The position numbers and the translations under genes are program-made. A DNA stretch of 64,000 bases, from contig JAIXYI010000056.1 in the NCBI GenBank assembly GCA_027490305.1, forward strand, positions 1-64,000, in the 5' to 3' direction. Every line of letters begins with the position of its first letter. Within the stretch, counting starts at the first letter, position 1. Below the pieces are notes generated by a model. The model was not told the DNA's origin, did no database searches, and saw only the letters and a list, made by a program, of their open reading frames with translations. The DNA comes from Flavobacteriaceae bacterium (GTDB lineage: Bacteria; Bacteroidota; Bacteroidia; Flavobacteriales; Flavobacteriaceae). This document shows, one piece after another, positions 8,795-16,740 of this stretch.

Positions 8795-9733
8795 ATGAAT
8801 ACCGCACGCCACATCGAACAGTTACTCTACCGTCACCAATGTGTCGGAATCCCCGGTTTCGGGGCTTTCCTGACAGAGACGAAGCCCGCCCGGCTGGACG
8901 AAGCGGCCCATACGTTTTTTCCGCCGGCGAAAGTACTCTCATTCAATCCGTTGTTGAAGAATAACGATGGGTTGTTGGCGAGTCATGTGGCCCGGGCAGA
9001 ACGGCTGTCGTATGACGATGCGCTGGACCGTATCGCCCAGGATGTGGCCCTTTGGAGGGATGCGTTGATTGCCGAGCGTCGGCTTACCCTGCCCCATATC
9101 GGTGTTCTTTCGGTGAATGCAGAAGGGAATTTGGTGTTTGAGGAAGCCGGACAGGTAAATTACTTCACTGGTGCCTTCGGTTTGTCTTCTTTTGTGTCGC
9201 CCGCCATTCGTCGTGAGGTACTCGCGGTCGTAGGCGAAGACGCTGCGGAAGAGGAGCCCCTTGTATTGGTGCCACAGCGCACGGAAAGCCGTCAATGGCT
9301 TAAATACGCAGCTATTTTCGCCATTGGACTCGGAACCTCCGGATTCTTTGGTAACCGCTATTACCAGGATCGTATTGCAGAGCAGACGGAGATCGTACAG
9401 GCGGAAGTCCAAAAGGAAGTGGGCAACCGTATCCAACAAGCGACCTTTTTCCTCGAGGCACCGCTCGAAAACGTGGTGCTTCCGGTTGAAAAAACCTGGA
9501 AACCCTATCATATCGTGGCAGGCGCTTTCCGTGAAGAAGGCAACGCCCAACGGGTATTTGAGAAACTGACTGCCCAAGGGTTTGCCGCAGAACGGTTAGA
9601 GCCAACGCGAAAAGGCTTGTATCCGGTGAGTTATGGCAGTTATGCTACCTTGTCGGAAGCGCAGGCAGCACTCGACACCATCCGGAAACAACACGGAGGC
9701 GAGGCCTGGCTGCTGGTCACGAAACGACACTGA
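8795..9733 (+). CDS. HU-CCDC81 and SPOR domain-containing inner-membrane protein
   Basis: 312 residues. Residues 1-140 resemble the Bacteroidetes tandem CCDC81/HU-like N-terminal region (MNTARHIEQLLYRHQCVGIPGFGAF, then a second domain with RLTLPHIGVLSV). A single transmembrane helix lies at about 169-186 (LKYAAIFAIGLGTSGFFG). A periplasmic linker leads to a C-terminal SPOR domain at about 231-310 (PYHIVAGAFREEGNAQRVFE). SPOR domains bind septal peptidoglycan lacking stem peptides, so the protein probably localises to the division site. The HU-like part would be cytoplasmic and might contact DNA or the cytoskeleton, which is speculative. It is divergent from dprA and has its own terminator. 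Confidence 0.88.
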   Translation: MNTARHIEQLLYRHQCVGIPGFGAFLTETKPARLDEAAHTFFPPAKVLSFNPLLKNNDGLLASHVARAERLSYDDALDRIAQDVALWRDALIAERRLTLPHIGVLSVNAEGNLVFEEAGQVNYFTGAFGLSSFVSPAIRREVLAVVGEDAAEEEPLVLVPQRTESRQWLKYAAIFAIGLGTSGFFGNRYYQDRIAEQTEIVQAEVQKEVGNRIQQATFFLEAPLENVVLPVEKTWKPYHIVAGAFREEGNAQRVFEKLTAQGFAAERLEPTRKGLYPVSYGSYATLSEAQAALDTIRKQHGGEAWLLVTKRH

Positions 9734-9735
9734 TA

Positions 9736-9757
9736 TCCCGCTTGACGGGATTTTTTT
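9736..9757 (+). terminator. Terminator of the SPOR gene, overlapping the next promoter
   Basis: Stem TCCCG / CGGGA, loop CTTGA, then seven T. The loop contains the TTG that is correctly spaced to act as the -33 element of the downstream promoter. Confidence 0.8.
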
Positions 9758-9771
9758 ATGCCGTATCTTTG
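9742..9771 (+). promoter_or_regulatory. Promoter of the acyl-CoA thioesterase gene (TTG-N19-TATCTTTG)
   Basis: -33 TTG at 9742-9744 and -7 TATCTTTG at 9764-9771, separated by 19 nt, fit the Bacteroidetes promoter consensus. The -33 element lies in the loop of the preceding terminator. Confidence 0.65.
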
Positions 9772-9810
9772 CCGCGTCTTTCTACGGAAAGGCCTAATGA
9801 AAAAGATACC

Positions 9811-10323
9811 ATGAGCCCAAAGTACGCCTCCGAATCCCTTACCGTCATCACTGACCTGGTTCTGCCGAGTGAGACGAATCCGTTGAACAACCTTTTTGGC
9901 GGGGAACTGCTGTCCCGCATGGACCGCGCCGCCAGTATCGCCGCACGTCGTCACTCCCGCCGCATTACCGTTACGGCATCGGTTAACCACGTCGCCTTTA
10001 ACCGCACCATTCCACTGGGAAGTGTCGTAACGATTGAAGCGAAAGTATCGCGCAGTTTCAGCAGTTCGATGGAAATCTACCTCGACGTCTGGATCGAAGA
10101 CCGCGAGTCGGGCAGCCGCACCAAGGCGAATGAAGCCATCTACACCTTTGTGGCCGTCGATGACACGGGTCGCCCTGTTGAAGTACCGCCGATCATCCCT
10201 GAGACCGACCTGGAGAAGCAGCGTTTTGACGGCGCGCTACGTCGTAAGCAACTCAGTTTGGTGCTCGCCGGCAAAATGAAAGCGTCGGATGCGACGGAGT
10301 TGAAGGCGTTGTTTATGGAATAG
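9811..10323 (+). CDS. Acyl-CoA thioesterase, hotdog fold (YciA/BACH-like)
   Basis: A 170-residue hotdog-fold thioesterase that hydrolyses acyl-CoA to free fatty acid and CoA in the cytoplasm. The family signature is visible near residues 22-42: NPLNNLFGGELLSRMDRAAS, with the asparagine and the aspartate that act in catalysis. A helix follows, and VNHVAFNRTIPLGSVV fits the second conserved block. The frame is open to a TTG at 9742, but that lies in the terminator/promoter, and MSPKYASESLTVI gives the normal family start. Bracketed by terminators on both sides, it is monocistronic. Substrate chain length cannot be read from sequence. Confidence 0.92.
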   Translation: MSPKYASESLTVITDLVLPSETNPLNNLFGGELLSRMDRAASIAARRHSRRITVTASVNHVAFNRTIPLGSVVTIEAKVSRSFSSSMEIYLDVWIEDRESGSRTKANEAIYTFVAVDDTGRPVEVPPIIPETDLEKQRFDGALRRKQLSLVLAGKMKASDATELKALFME

Positions 10324-10353
10324 AAAAACCGGGACTTGATGTTCCGGTTTTTT
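10324..10353 (+). terminator. Terminator of the thioesterase gene
   Basis: AAAAACCGG / CCGGTTTTTT stem-loop immediately after the stop codon. It could also act on the convergent enoyl-CoA hydratase transcript. Confidence 0.8.
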
Positions 10354-10390
10354 AGTGCCTATATTGGCCTTTTTCGTGTTGGAAGCAGGC

Positions 10391-11173
10391 TTAATTTCCC
10401 TTAAACTCAGGCTTCCTCTTTTCCAAAAATGCCATAGTTCCTTCCTTAAAATCGCCGGTTCCGAAGCATTTCCCGAAAAGTTCGATTTCAGTCTGGAAAC
10501 CATTGACGCCGTCCGTAAAATTGGCATTTACCGCTTTGATGGCCTGCGTAATGGCCGACGGTGAGTTCTTCTGTATTTTCTGCGCGATCGAGGCGGTAAA
10601 CGACAACAATTCGGCTTGCGGTACGACGTGATTGACGAGTCCGTATTCTTTGGCCTCGGCCGCCTGAATCATACCCGCGGTCATAATCAGTTCCATCGCG
10701 CGTCCTTTGCCGACCAATTGCGGAAGACGCTGCGTGCCGCCATATCCCGGGATGACGCCCAACGATACTTCGGGAAGGCCCATACGTGCATTGTCAGACG
10801 CAACACGGAAGTGGCAGGCCATGGCCAGTTCGAGTCCACCGCCTAATGCAAATCCGTTGACGGCTGCAATGACAGGTTTAGACAGGTTCTCGACAAAATC
10901 AAACAACTGTTGCTGGCCTTTTGCCGCCAGTTCGGCGCCTTGTGAGACGGAGAAATCGGCGAATTCCGAGATGTCAGCGCCGGCTACGAAGGCTTTTTCG
11001 CCGCTTCCCGTAAGGATAATGACCTTGACGGAGGCGTCGTTTGCTGCTGCTTCAAGGGCGTCGTGGAGTTCCGCAATCGTCGCTTTGTTCAGCGCGTTAA
11101 GTTTTTCCGGACGGTTGATGGTAAGGGTTGCAATGCCGTCGGCGGATGCGACGAGAAGGTTCTGGTAGCTCAT
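10391..11173 (-). CDS. Enoyl-CoA hydratase/isomerase family protein
   Basis: A 260-residue crotonase-fold enzyme. The oxyanion-hole segments are AGADISEF (near 67-74) and NGFALGGGLELAMACHF (near 105-121). The catalytic glutamate region is LPEVSLGVIPGYGGTQRL (near 132-149), which contains the second-shell GxxP pattern of true hydratases. It should hydrate trans-2-enoyl-CoA in beta-oxidation or a related pathway. The start MSYQNLLVA at 11173 lies 1 nt beyond the stop of the upstream histidine kinase gene, so it is the third gene of a hemJ-kinase-hydratase operon. The frame upstream of 11173 belongs to the kinase gene. The mixed membership of this operon is unusual. Confidence 0.93.
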   Translation of the reverse strand: MSYQNLLVASADGIATLTINRPEKLNALNKATIAELHDALEAAANDASVKVIILTGSGEKAFVAGADISEFADFSVSQGAELAAKGQQQLFDFVENLSKPVIAAVNGFALGGGLELAMACHFRVASDNARMGLPEVSLGVIPGYGGTQRLPQLVGKGRAMELIMTAGMIQAAEAKEYGLVNHVVPQAELLSFTASIAQKIQKNSPSAITQAIKAVNANFTDGVNGFQTEIELFGKCFGTGDFKEGTMAFLEKRKPEFKGN

Positions 11174-11174
11174 G

Positions 11175-12653
11175 TTACAAGGTTTTGGCAAGCGGGAGCG
11201 AGACCGTGAAAACGGTGCCTTTCCCCACTTCGGTGTCAAAAGTAATGGTTCCTTTATAATTTTCAATGATGTTGTGGATGATCCCTAATCCGAGGCCCAT
11301 GCCACTGCTCTTGGTCGTAAATTTCGGCTCGAAGATGCGCTCGCGGTGTTCTTCGGCGATGCCTCTTCCGTTGTCGGCTACGCAAATCAGGACGTAGTCG
11401 CCGTCTCGTTTCACCGTTACGACAACCGACTTGTGTTCCTGTTCATCCGGAATGGCCTGGATGGCGTTTTTCACCAGGTTGGTAATGACGCGTATCAACT
11501 GCGTGCGGTCCATCCGGATGATGATGCGGGCTTCTTCCGCCTGGAAATGCACGTATTCTTCATTGAAGATATCAAGCGCCAGGTCAACGTTTTTGACCAC
11601 ATTCAGTGTTTCGTTCTGCTGGGCCGGCATCGAGGCAAAATTCGAGAAGGCCGAGGCCACTGCGCTCATGGTGTCGATCTGGTTGATGAGCGTTCGGGAG
11701 TAATCGTCTATTTTCTGGCGGATATCAGGATCGTTCGGGTCGAATTTCCGCTGGAAACTCTGCACGGTCAGTCGCATCGGTGTCAACGGATTCTTGATCT
11801 CATGCGCTACCTGCCGTGCCATTTCGCGCCACGCCTGCTCGCGTTCGCCCTGCGCCAGTTTCGTGGCACTTTCCTCCAGCTTGTCGACCATATCGTTGTA
11901 GGCATTCACCAGCAGGCTGATTTCCCGCGTGCTGTCGCCGGCATCGAGTTTTTCGTTCTTCTGGTTTAGTCCGGTGATCATGATTTTCGCCGAAATCGAC
12001 TTCAGGGATTTCGTAATGAAACTCGACAGTATATACGCCAGGATAAACGCCACAACCAGCATCACACTGTAGACCTGGCCCAGCGTAACGAGGAAGTTCT
12101 TCAATTCCTGGTCGTAATAGCCGTCGTCTTCGATATACGGAAGGTTGAGAATGCCCAGGGGCTTGAACTTCAGGTCTTTGATCTGGCTATACGACGAGCG
12201 GTATTTTTTGCCCTCGGCCGAAACGGCATCGGGCGCCGCATAGCGTTTATCCGGAGAGGCGGAAATAGCGCGCAGCACTTCTTCGGAAATAGGCGGCTCT
12301 ATCGAGTCGATTGAAAACGACCCTTTTGAGGTACTCACCAACCGTCCTTTCAGGCTATAAATGCGAATTTGCGTGCTGTGGATGTCGGCCAGTTCGTGCA
12401 CCCGGTCTTTGAAAATCAGCGACAGGTTGGCCTCGTTCAGCGGATAAGTGGTCGTGGAAAGGATGTAGTTGATGTGGGCCTTGATGGCGTTTTCCTTTCG
12501 TTCAAGGCGTTCCTGGTGGTATTCCCGCGCCTCTTTCCGGAATTGGATGATGGATATCGACGCCATCAGGATCGACGCCAATAGCGTGAGCAGGATCATA
12601 GAAAGAAAGATCCGGATGCGAAGGGAGACGCGCCTGATCCTCACCTTCCTCAT
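11175..12653 (-). CDS. Sensor histidine kinase, NtrY-like (membrane-bound, HAMP domain)
   Basis: About 492 residues. TM1 is at about 14-36, a periplasmic sensor region at about 37-195, TM2 at about 196-215, and a HAMP domain at about 216-268. The H-box HEIKNPLTPMRL places the phosphorylatable His near 284, and the HATPase_c domain runs from about 383 to 490 (N-box NAIQAIP, GRGIAEEH, GMGLGLGIIHNI). This organisation is typical of NtrY-type sensors that phosphorylate an NtrC-family regulator. No response regulator is encoded nearby, so it is an orphan kinase. The ATG at 12653 overlaps the hemJ stop (ATGA), giving translational coupling. The signal is unknown. Confidence 0.93.
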   Translation of the reverse strand: MRKVRIRRVSLRIRIFLSMILLTLLASILMASISIIQFRKEAREYHQERLERKENAIKAHINYILSTTTYPLNEANLSLIFKDRVHELADIHSTQIRIYSLKGRLVSTSKGSFSIDSIEPPISEEVLRAISASPDKRYAAPDAVSAEGKKYRSSYSQIKDLKFKPLGILNLPYIEDDGYYDQELKNFLVTLGQVYSVMLVVAFILAYILSSFITKSLKSISAKIMITGLNQKNEKLDAGDSTREISLLVNAYNDMVDKLEESATKLAQGEREQAWREMARQVAHEIKNPLTPMRLTVQSFQRKFDPNDPDIRQKIDDYSRTLINQIDTMSAVASAFSNFASMPAQQNETLNVVKNVDLALDIFNEEYVHFQAEEARIIIRMDRTQLIRVITNLVKNAIQAIPDEQEHKSVVVTVKRDGDYVLICVADNGRGIAEEHRERIFEPKFTTKSSGMGLGLGIIHNIIENYKGTITFDTEVGKGTVFTVSLPLAKTL

Positions 12654-13195
12654 GGGCGGGCGTTTCGTTCGCGGATGCGTTTGTAAAAACGAAATCCGAG
12701 CATGATGAGTACGGAGAAAAAGATAATTCCAACCACGCCGAATACCCAATCGAGGGCGTTTTTCATCACAGCCAGGAAGACGACAGCAAACAGGATGATG
12801 GTAGCGCCTTCATTCCACAGCCGCATAAAATTCGAGGTGTGCCGTACCTCATCCCGCTGCAATTGCTTGAAAATACGGTGGCATTGGAAATGGTAAAGAA
12901 ACAACAGCAGCACGAAGCCTAATTTTACGTGCATCCACCCCTGCTGCAACCAGGCCGGCATCATCCAAAGCAGCGTAACGGCGAAAATCGTAGCCAGCAC
13001 TGCCGACGGCCAGGTGATGATATACCACAGCCGATAGGCCATGATTTTGTATTGCTTCCGAAGGATCTCCCGCTCGGGCTCCGGCATCGAAGCCGCCTCA
13101 ACCTGGTAGACGAAAAGCCGCACGATATAGAAAAGTCCGGCGAACCAGGTGATCACGAAGATGAGGTGAAGGGATTTGATGTAATTATAGTCCAT
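12650..13195 (-). CDS. hemJ: Protoporphyrinogen IX oxidase HemJ (CopD/UPF0093 family)
   Basis: 181 residues with four or more predicted membrane helices. The N-terminal helix YIKSLHLIFVITWFAGLFYIVRL carries the conserved His of HemJ (about residue 10), and there are further His/Lys residues in the helices (WMHVKLGFVLLL). HemJ oxidises protoporphyrinogen IX to protoporphyrin IX, the step before ferrochelatase. This fits its place directly downstream of hemH on the same strand and next to the main heme cluster. No HemG or HemY is in the window. A promoter-like TTG-N22-TATTTTTG sits in the 3' end of hemH and the intergenic gap, so hemJ could be transcribed separately from hemH. It begins a three-gene unit with the kinase and enoyl-CoA hydratase. 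Confidence 0.88.
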   Translation of the reverse strand: MDYNYIKSLHLIFVITWFAGLFYIVRLFVYQVEAASMPEPEREILRKQYKIMAYRLWYIITWPSAVLATIFAVTLLWMMPAWLQQGWMHVKLGFVLLLFLYHFQCHRIFKQLQRDEVRHTSNFMRLWNEGATIILFAVVFLAVMKNALDWVFGVVGIIFFSVLIMLGFRFYKRIRERNARP

Positions 13196-13223
13196 AATCG
13201 GAAGCGGCGCTGGGTCGTACGTT

Positions 13224-13256
13224 CAAAAATACCAAATAATCCGCTACGTCAGGCAA
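13224..13256 (-). promoter_or_regulatory. Candidate promoter of the hemJ operon
   Basis: On the minus strand, TTG (13256-13254) and TATTTTTG (13231-13224) are separated by 22 nt, about 28 nt upstream of the hemJ start. The -33 element lies in the 3' end of hemH. Confidence 0.45.
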
Positions 13257-14274
13257 CGCCCGATGCCGCCCAGTCGTTGCACCATTTTGCCACGGTCGCA
13301 CACCAGTCGTCGCGGTCGTTCAGGCACGGGATGGCCTTGAATTCAGACCCGCCGTTCTCTTCGTATTCCTCTTTGGCGCGCATGGCGATTTCCTCAAGGG
13401 TTTCCAGGCAATCTGAGACGAATGCAGGCGTTACTACCGCCAGTTTACGGATGCCTTTTGCTGGCATTTTGTTGATTTCGACATCGGTATAAGGGTCTAA
13501 CCACTTATCTCCCGCCAATCGTGACTGGAAGGTCTGGCTGTAGGATCCTTCCGAAAGCCCCAGTTTCTCCGCTACCAAGCGCGTCGTTTCATAACATTGG
13601 TGGCGGTAGCAGAATTGATGGGCCGGCGACGGCGTAACACAACATTTCCCGTCGATGCGGCAGTGCGATTTGGTGATATCGGTTTTCCGGATGTGGCGCT
13701 CGGGGATGCCGTGGTAGGAAAACAGCAAGTGGTCGTATTCAAAGCCCTGAAGTCCTTCGGCAATCGAGTCGGCCAGGTTTTGGATATAATCCGGACGGTT
13801 GAAAAACGCCGGAAAGTTGGTGATTTTCATGTTCGGGAAATGCTTCTGTTGCAGTTCCGACGCCAATACCTCGATGGTTTTAGTCGAGGCCATGGCATAT
13901 TGCGGATACAGCGGAAACAGCAATACATCGTCAACACCCTGGTCGGCCAGTTGTTGCAGGCCGGTCAACAACGACGGCTTCCCGTAGCGCATGGCAAGTC
14001 CTACGGGCACCGACACCTGTTTTGCGACTTTTTTGTGCATGCGATTGGAGAGGACAATCAGCGGAGATCCTTCATCCCACCAAATCTTCTCATAGGCCTC
14101 AGCCGAGTTCTCAGGACGTTTGCGCAGGATGATGCCCCTAACGAGGAAGGCACGCAGCAGATAGGGCACGTCGATGACGTATTTATCCATCAGGAATTCA
14201 TCGAGATACGGTTTGACATCTTTCGGATGCGGGGAATCGGGAGAACCGAGGTTGACGAGTAAGACGCCTTTCAT
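13249..14274 (-). CDS. hemH: Ferrochelatase
   Basis: A 341-residue ferrochelatase that inserts Fe2+ into protoporphyrin IX to make protoheme. The N-terminus MKGVLLVNLGSPDSP and the catalytic segment LFSYHGIPERH (His188) are characteristic, and the late glutamate region LETLEEI is also present. An internal cysteine-rich insert follows the catalytic His (C205, C211, C212, C222 and C227 within SHCRIDGKCC...FCYRHQC). Some bacterial ferrochelatases carry a [2Fe-2S] cluster ligated by internal cysteines, so a cluster is possible here but unproven. It lies between hemJ and the araC-type gene on the minus strand, adjacent to the large plus-strand hem operon. Confidence 0.96.
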   Translation of the reverse strand: MKGVLLVNLGSPDSPHPKDVKPYLDEFLMDKYVIDVPYLLRAFLVRGIILRKRPENSAEAYEKIWWDEGSPLIVLSNRMHKKVAKQVSVPVGLAMRYGKPSLLTGLQQLADQGVDDVLLFPLYPQYAMASTKTIEVLASELQQKHFPNMKITNFPAFFNRPDYIQNLADSIAEGLQGFEYDHLLFSYHGIPERHIRKTDITKSHCRIDGKCCVTPSPAHQFCYRHQCYETTRLVAEKLGLSEGSYSQTFQSRLAGDKWLDPYTDVEINKMPAKGIRKLAVVTPAFVSDCLETLEEIAMRAKEEYEENGGSEFKAIPCLNDRDDWCATVAKWCNDWAASGVA

Positions 14275-14366
14275 AAAATGAGCTATTTTCGGTGGTTAGA
14301 GTCAGTGTAAAAATCAACATAGGTACTGGATCAGGGAAGGCGGTGCCGGCTTCATGTGTTTCACTA

Positions 14367-14408
14367 TCAACCCTCAACTGTGAACCATGAACCCTCAACT
14401 CTTAACTT
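14367..14408 (-). repeat. Heptameric repeat array beginning at the araC stop codon
   Basis: Six consecutive 7-nt units related to TCAACCC/TGAACCC on the plus strand (TCAACCC, TCAACTG, TGAACCA, TGAACCC, TCAACTC, TTAACTT). In the transcript sense the array starts within the araC stop codon and runs into the araC-hemH spacer. Its position is the same as that of the 5' arms of the suf-operon cassettes. I see no complementary second arm before hemH. Confidence 0.7.
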
Positions 14409-15268
14409 CCCACCGACATCAAATACTTCTTCGGTGTTGTGCCGAATTTCTTCTTAAAGGCCGAAATGAAGTGGCTTGCGGTGCTATAGCCGATGCGCAG
14501 GCCGGCTTCGTTGACGTTGTGAGTGCCGTCTTCGAGTAATTTTCGGGCGTATTCCATTTTGTAATCGAACAGGAAGCTGTAGACGCTGTCGCCATATACC
14601 TGCTTAAAACCCATTTTCAGTTTTTTCAGTGTAAGGCCTACCTGGTCGGCGAGTTCCTGCAATCCGGGTGGTTCTGCCATATGGGCAATTACGATGTCTT
14701 TGGCTTTTCGGATTTTCAATACGTTCTCTTCGTCGATAAGAAACGGACACTGTTCGGCATCCGGATCTTCGGTACGGTTGAAATAAAGGCTGAGTAATTC
14801 GTATCCTTTCCCTTTGTAATACAGGTTTTTGATCGAAGGATGTAGGTTGTAATGGAACAACTGGCTCAACACGATTGACATCGACGGCGTGATGTCGCTT
14901 TCGTCATAATACTTCCGGTCGCGGTTTTCAGCGGAAAGGAAGGGAATCACGTCGGCTTCGGCGGAGAAAAGCGAGTGAAATTTCTTGATCGATACTACAA
15001 CGGAAATGACCCAGGAATTAGGGGCCAACTCGAGGTTCATCGGTAATTCTTTCTGCGGATTGTATAGAAGAAAGGCTTTTTCTTCGCGTAAATCCAACGC
15101 GTACGAGCCTTCATTGAACACCAATTTCGCCTTTCCTTTCAGACAAAAATGGAACTGTATCAGGCCGGTAGCAATTTCCTTCAGGACGCGAAAAGGCTGG
15201 GCTCCGTCATTCTGGAAACGGAACAGCGTAAAATCATTTTCAATTTTTATGGTCTCTTCTGAACCCAT
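14402..15268 (-). CDS. AraC family transcriptional regulator
   Basis: About 288 residues from MGSEETIKIE. The frame is open to 15337 (311 residues), and the choice of start is uncertain because a -7-like element at 15369-15362 would allow either. The C-terminal ~100 residues form the double helix-turn-helix of AraC/XylS regulators (LQELADQVGLTLKKLKMGFKQVYG, then NVNEAGLRIGYSTASHFISAFKKKFG). The N-terminal ~180 residues are a cupin-like sensing region with no family I can name. It is divergent from hemA and upstream of hemH, so a role in controlling heme synthesis is the natural inference. No operator can be assigned with confidence. Confidence 0.88.
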   Translation of the reverse strand: MGSEETIKIENDFTLFRFQNDGAQPFRVLKEIATGLIQFHFCLKGKAKLVFNEGSYALDLREEKAFLLYNPQKELPMNLELAPNSWVISVVVSIKKFHSLFSAEADVIPFLSAENRDRKYYDESDITPSMSIVLSQLFHYNLHPSIKNLYYKGKGYELLSLYFNRTEDPDAEQCPFLIDEENVLKIRKAKDIVIAHMAEPPGLQELADQVGLTLKKLKMGFKQVYGDSVYSFLFDYKMEYARKLLEDGTHNVNEAGLRIGYSTASHFISAFKKKFGTTPKKYLMSVGS

Positions 15269-15361
15269 AGCGACATTTTTATCGTATGTATTGACAAGCA
15301 TCAGGAAAATGTTATTTAGATTTATTCTATATAACATCGACTAAAGGCCGCGTCGTTACTG

Positions 15362-15369
15362 CAAAAATA
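15362..15369 (-). promoter_or_regulatory. -7 promoter element upstream of the araC-type gene
   Basis: TATTTTTG on the minus strand matches TAnnTTTG, 25 nt before the longest possible start (15337) and 94 nt before the start chosen here (15268). Confidence 0.5.
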
Positions 15370-15463
15370 CGAATAATTAGCCTTTTAGGTGCTAAACAAA
15401 TCAAAAAGTCCGGAAACGATATTAATAGAACCTACAGCGTTATTTTTATCTTATAGACCCCTT

Positions 15464-15471
15464 TACTTTTG
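15464..15471 (+). promoter_or_regulatory. -7 promoter element of the hemA operon
   Basis: TACTTTTG matches TAnnTTTG, 13 nt upstream of the hemA ATG at 15484, so the heme operon has a very short leader. No TTG is well placed for -33, which could mean activator dependence. Confidence 0.6.
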
Positions 15472-15483
15472 TATCGATCGAAT

Positions 15484-16740
15484 ATGGAACATCTCAGCGC
15501 CACAAAATCCACTTCGTTTTACGCCGTCGGCCTCAGTTTTAAAAAAGCGGATGCCGAAACGCGCGGTCTCTTCAGTCTCGACGCTGCCGGGAAACAGCGT
15601 GTGCTTGAGCAGGCGCAGCAACAGGGTATTGGCGCGTTGCTGGTGACCTCTACCTGCAACCGCACCGAAATCTACGGTTTTGCCGAACACCCCTTCCAGT
15701 TGATTGGGCTGTTGTGCGGCAATACGAACGGAACGGTCGAACTTTTCCAACAAGTCGGATACGTATTCAAGAACCACGAAGCCATCGGCCATATGTTTCG
15801 CGTGGGCACCGGGTTGGACAGCCAGATCCTCGGCGATTTCGAGATCATCAGCCAATTGAAATCGGGCTTCAATGAGGCCCGCGCGATGGGACTCGTCAAT
15901 ACCTTTCTCGACCGTCTGGTGATGTCGGTTATCCAGGCCAGCAAGAAAATCAAGAACGAAACCCAGATTAGCAGCGGGGCCACCTCCGTGTCTTTTGCTT
16001 CCGTGCAGTACATATTGAAGAACGTCGAGAACATCGGTGAGAAGAACATCCTGTTGTTCGGCACGGGCAAGATCGGGCGCAATACCTGCGAAAACTTGGT
16101 CAAGCACACGAAGAACTCCCATATCACACTGATCAACCGCACCCGCGACAAAGCGGAACGTCTGGCGGGTAAACTGAACCTCGTCGTGCGGGATTATGCC
16201 GAGTTACAGACCGAATTGCAAAAAGCGGACGTTTTGGTCGTCGCAACCGGCGCTACCAATCCGACGGTCGATAAGGCCATCCTCAACCTGCGCAAGCCGC
16301 TTCTGATCCTGGATTTGTCGATTCCGAAAAACGTACACGAAAACGTGATGTCGGTCGAAGGCGTGACGCTCGTACACCTCGACCACCTTTCCCAAATCAC
16401 CGACGAGACGCTTGAGAACCGTAAGAAGCACATTCCGGCAGCCGAGGCCATCATCGAAGAAATCAAGAGCGAGTTCATCGCCTGGACGAAAGCCAGAAAA
16501 TTTGCCCCGACCATACATGCGTTGAAGGAAAAACTCAACGCAATCAAAGAATCGGAGCTCGACTTCCAAAGCAAAAAAATCTCCAACTTCAACGAAGAAC
16601 AGGCCAAGATCATCAGCGATCGCATCATCCATAAGATTACGACCCATTTCGCCAACCACCTCAAAGACGAAGCGACCATGGTCGACGAAAGCATCGAGTG
16701 GATTGAAAAGGTCTTCCGCATCGAAACCCATCGCGCATGA
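15484..16740 (+). CDS. hemA: Glutamyl-tRNA reductase
   Basis: A 418-residue NADPH-dependent enzyme that reduces glutamyl-tRNA to glutamate-1-semialdehyde, the first committed step of tetrapyrrole synthesis by the C5 pathway. The catalytic cysteine is C58 in TSTCNRTEIYG. GTGLDSQILGDFEI is the conserved substrate-binding block. The nucleotide-binding region is ILLFGTGKIGRNTCENL, and a C-terminal dimerisation helix is present. The start MEHLSATK at 15484 is preferred over the TTG at 15469, which lies in the -7 promoter. The gene opens the hem operon and overlaps hemC by ATGA. Control of this step usually sets heme flux, so the adjacent araC-type regulator is of interest. Confidence 0.97.
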   Translation: MEHLSATKSTSFYAVGLSFKKADAETRGLFSLDAAGKQRVLEQAQQQGIGALLVTSTCNRTEIYGFAEHPFQLIGLLCGNTNGTVELFQQVGYVFKNHEAIGHMFRVGTGLDSQILGDFEIISQLKSGFNEARAMGLVNTFLDRLVMSVIQASKKIKNETQISSGATSVSFASVQYILKNVENIGEKNILLFGTGKIGRNTCENLVKHTKNSHITLINRTRDKAERLAGKLNLVVRDYAELQTELQKADVLVVATGATNPTVDKAILNLRKPLLILDLSIPKNVHENVMSVEGVTLVHLDHLSQITDETLENRKKHIPAAEAIIEEIKSEFIAWTKARKFAPTIHALKEKLNAIKESELDFQSKKISNFNEEQAKIISDRIIHKITTHFANHLKDEATMVDESIEWIEKVFRIETHRA

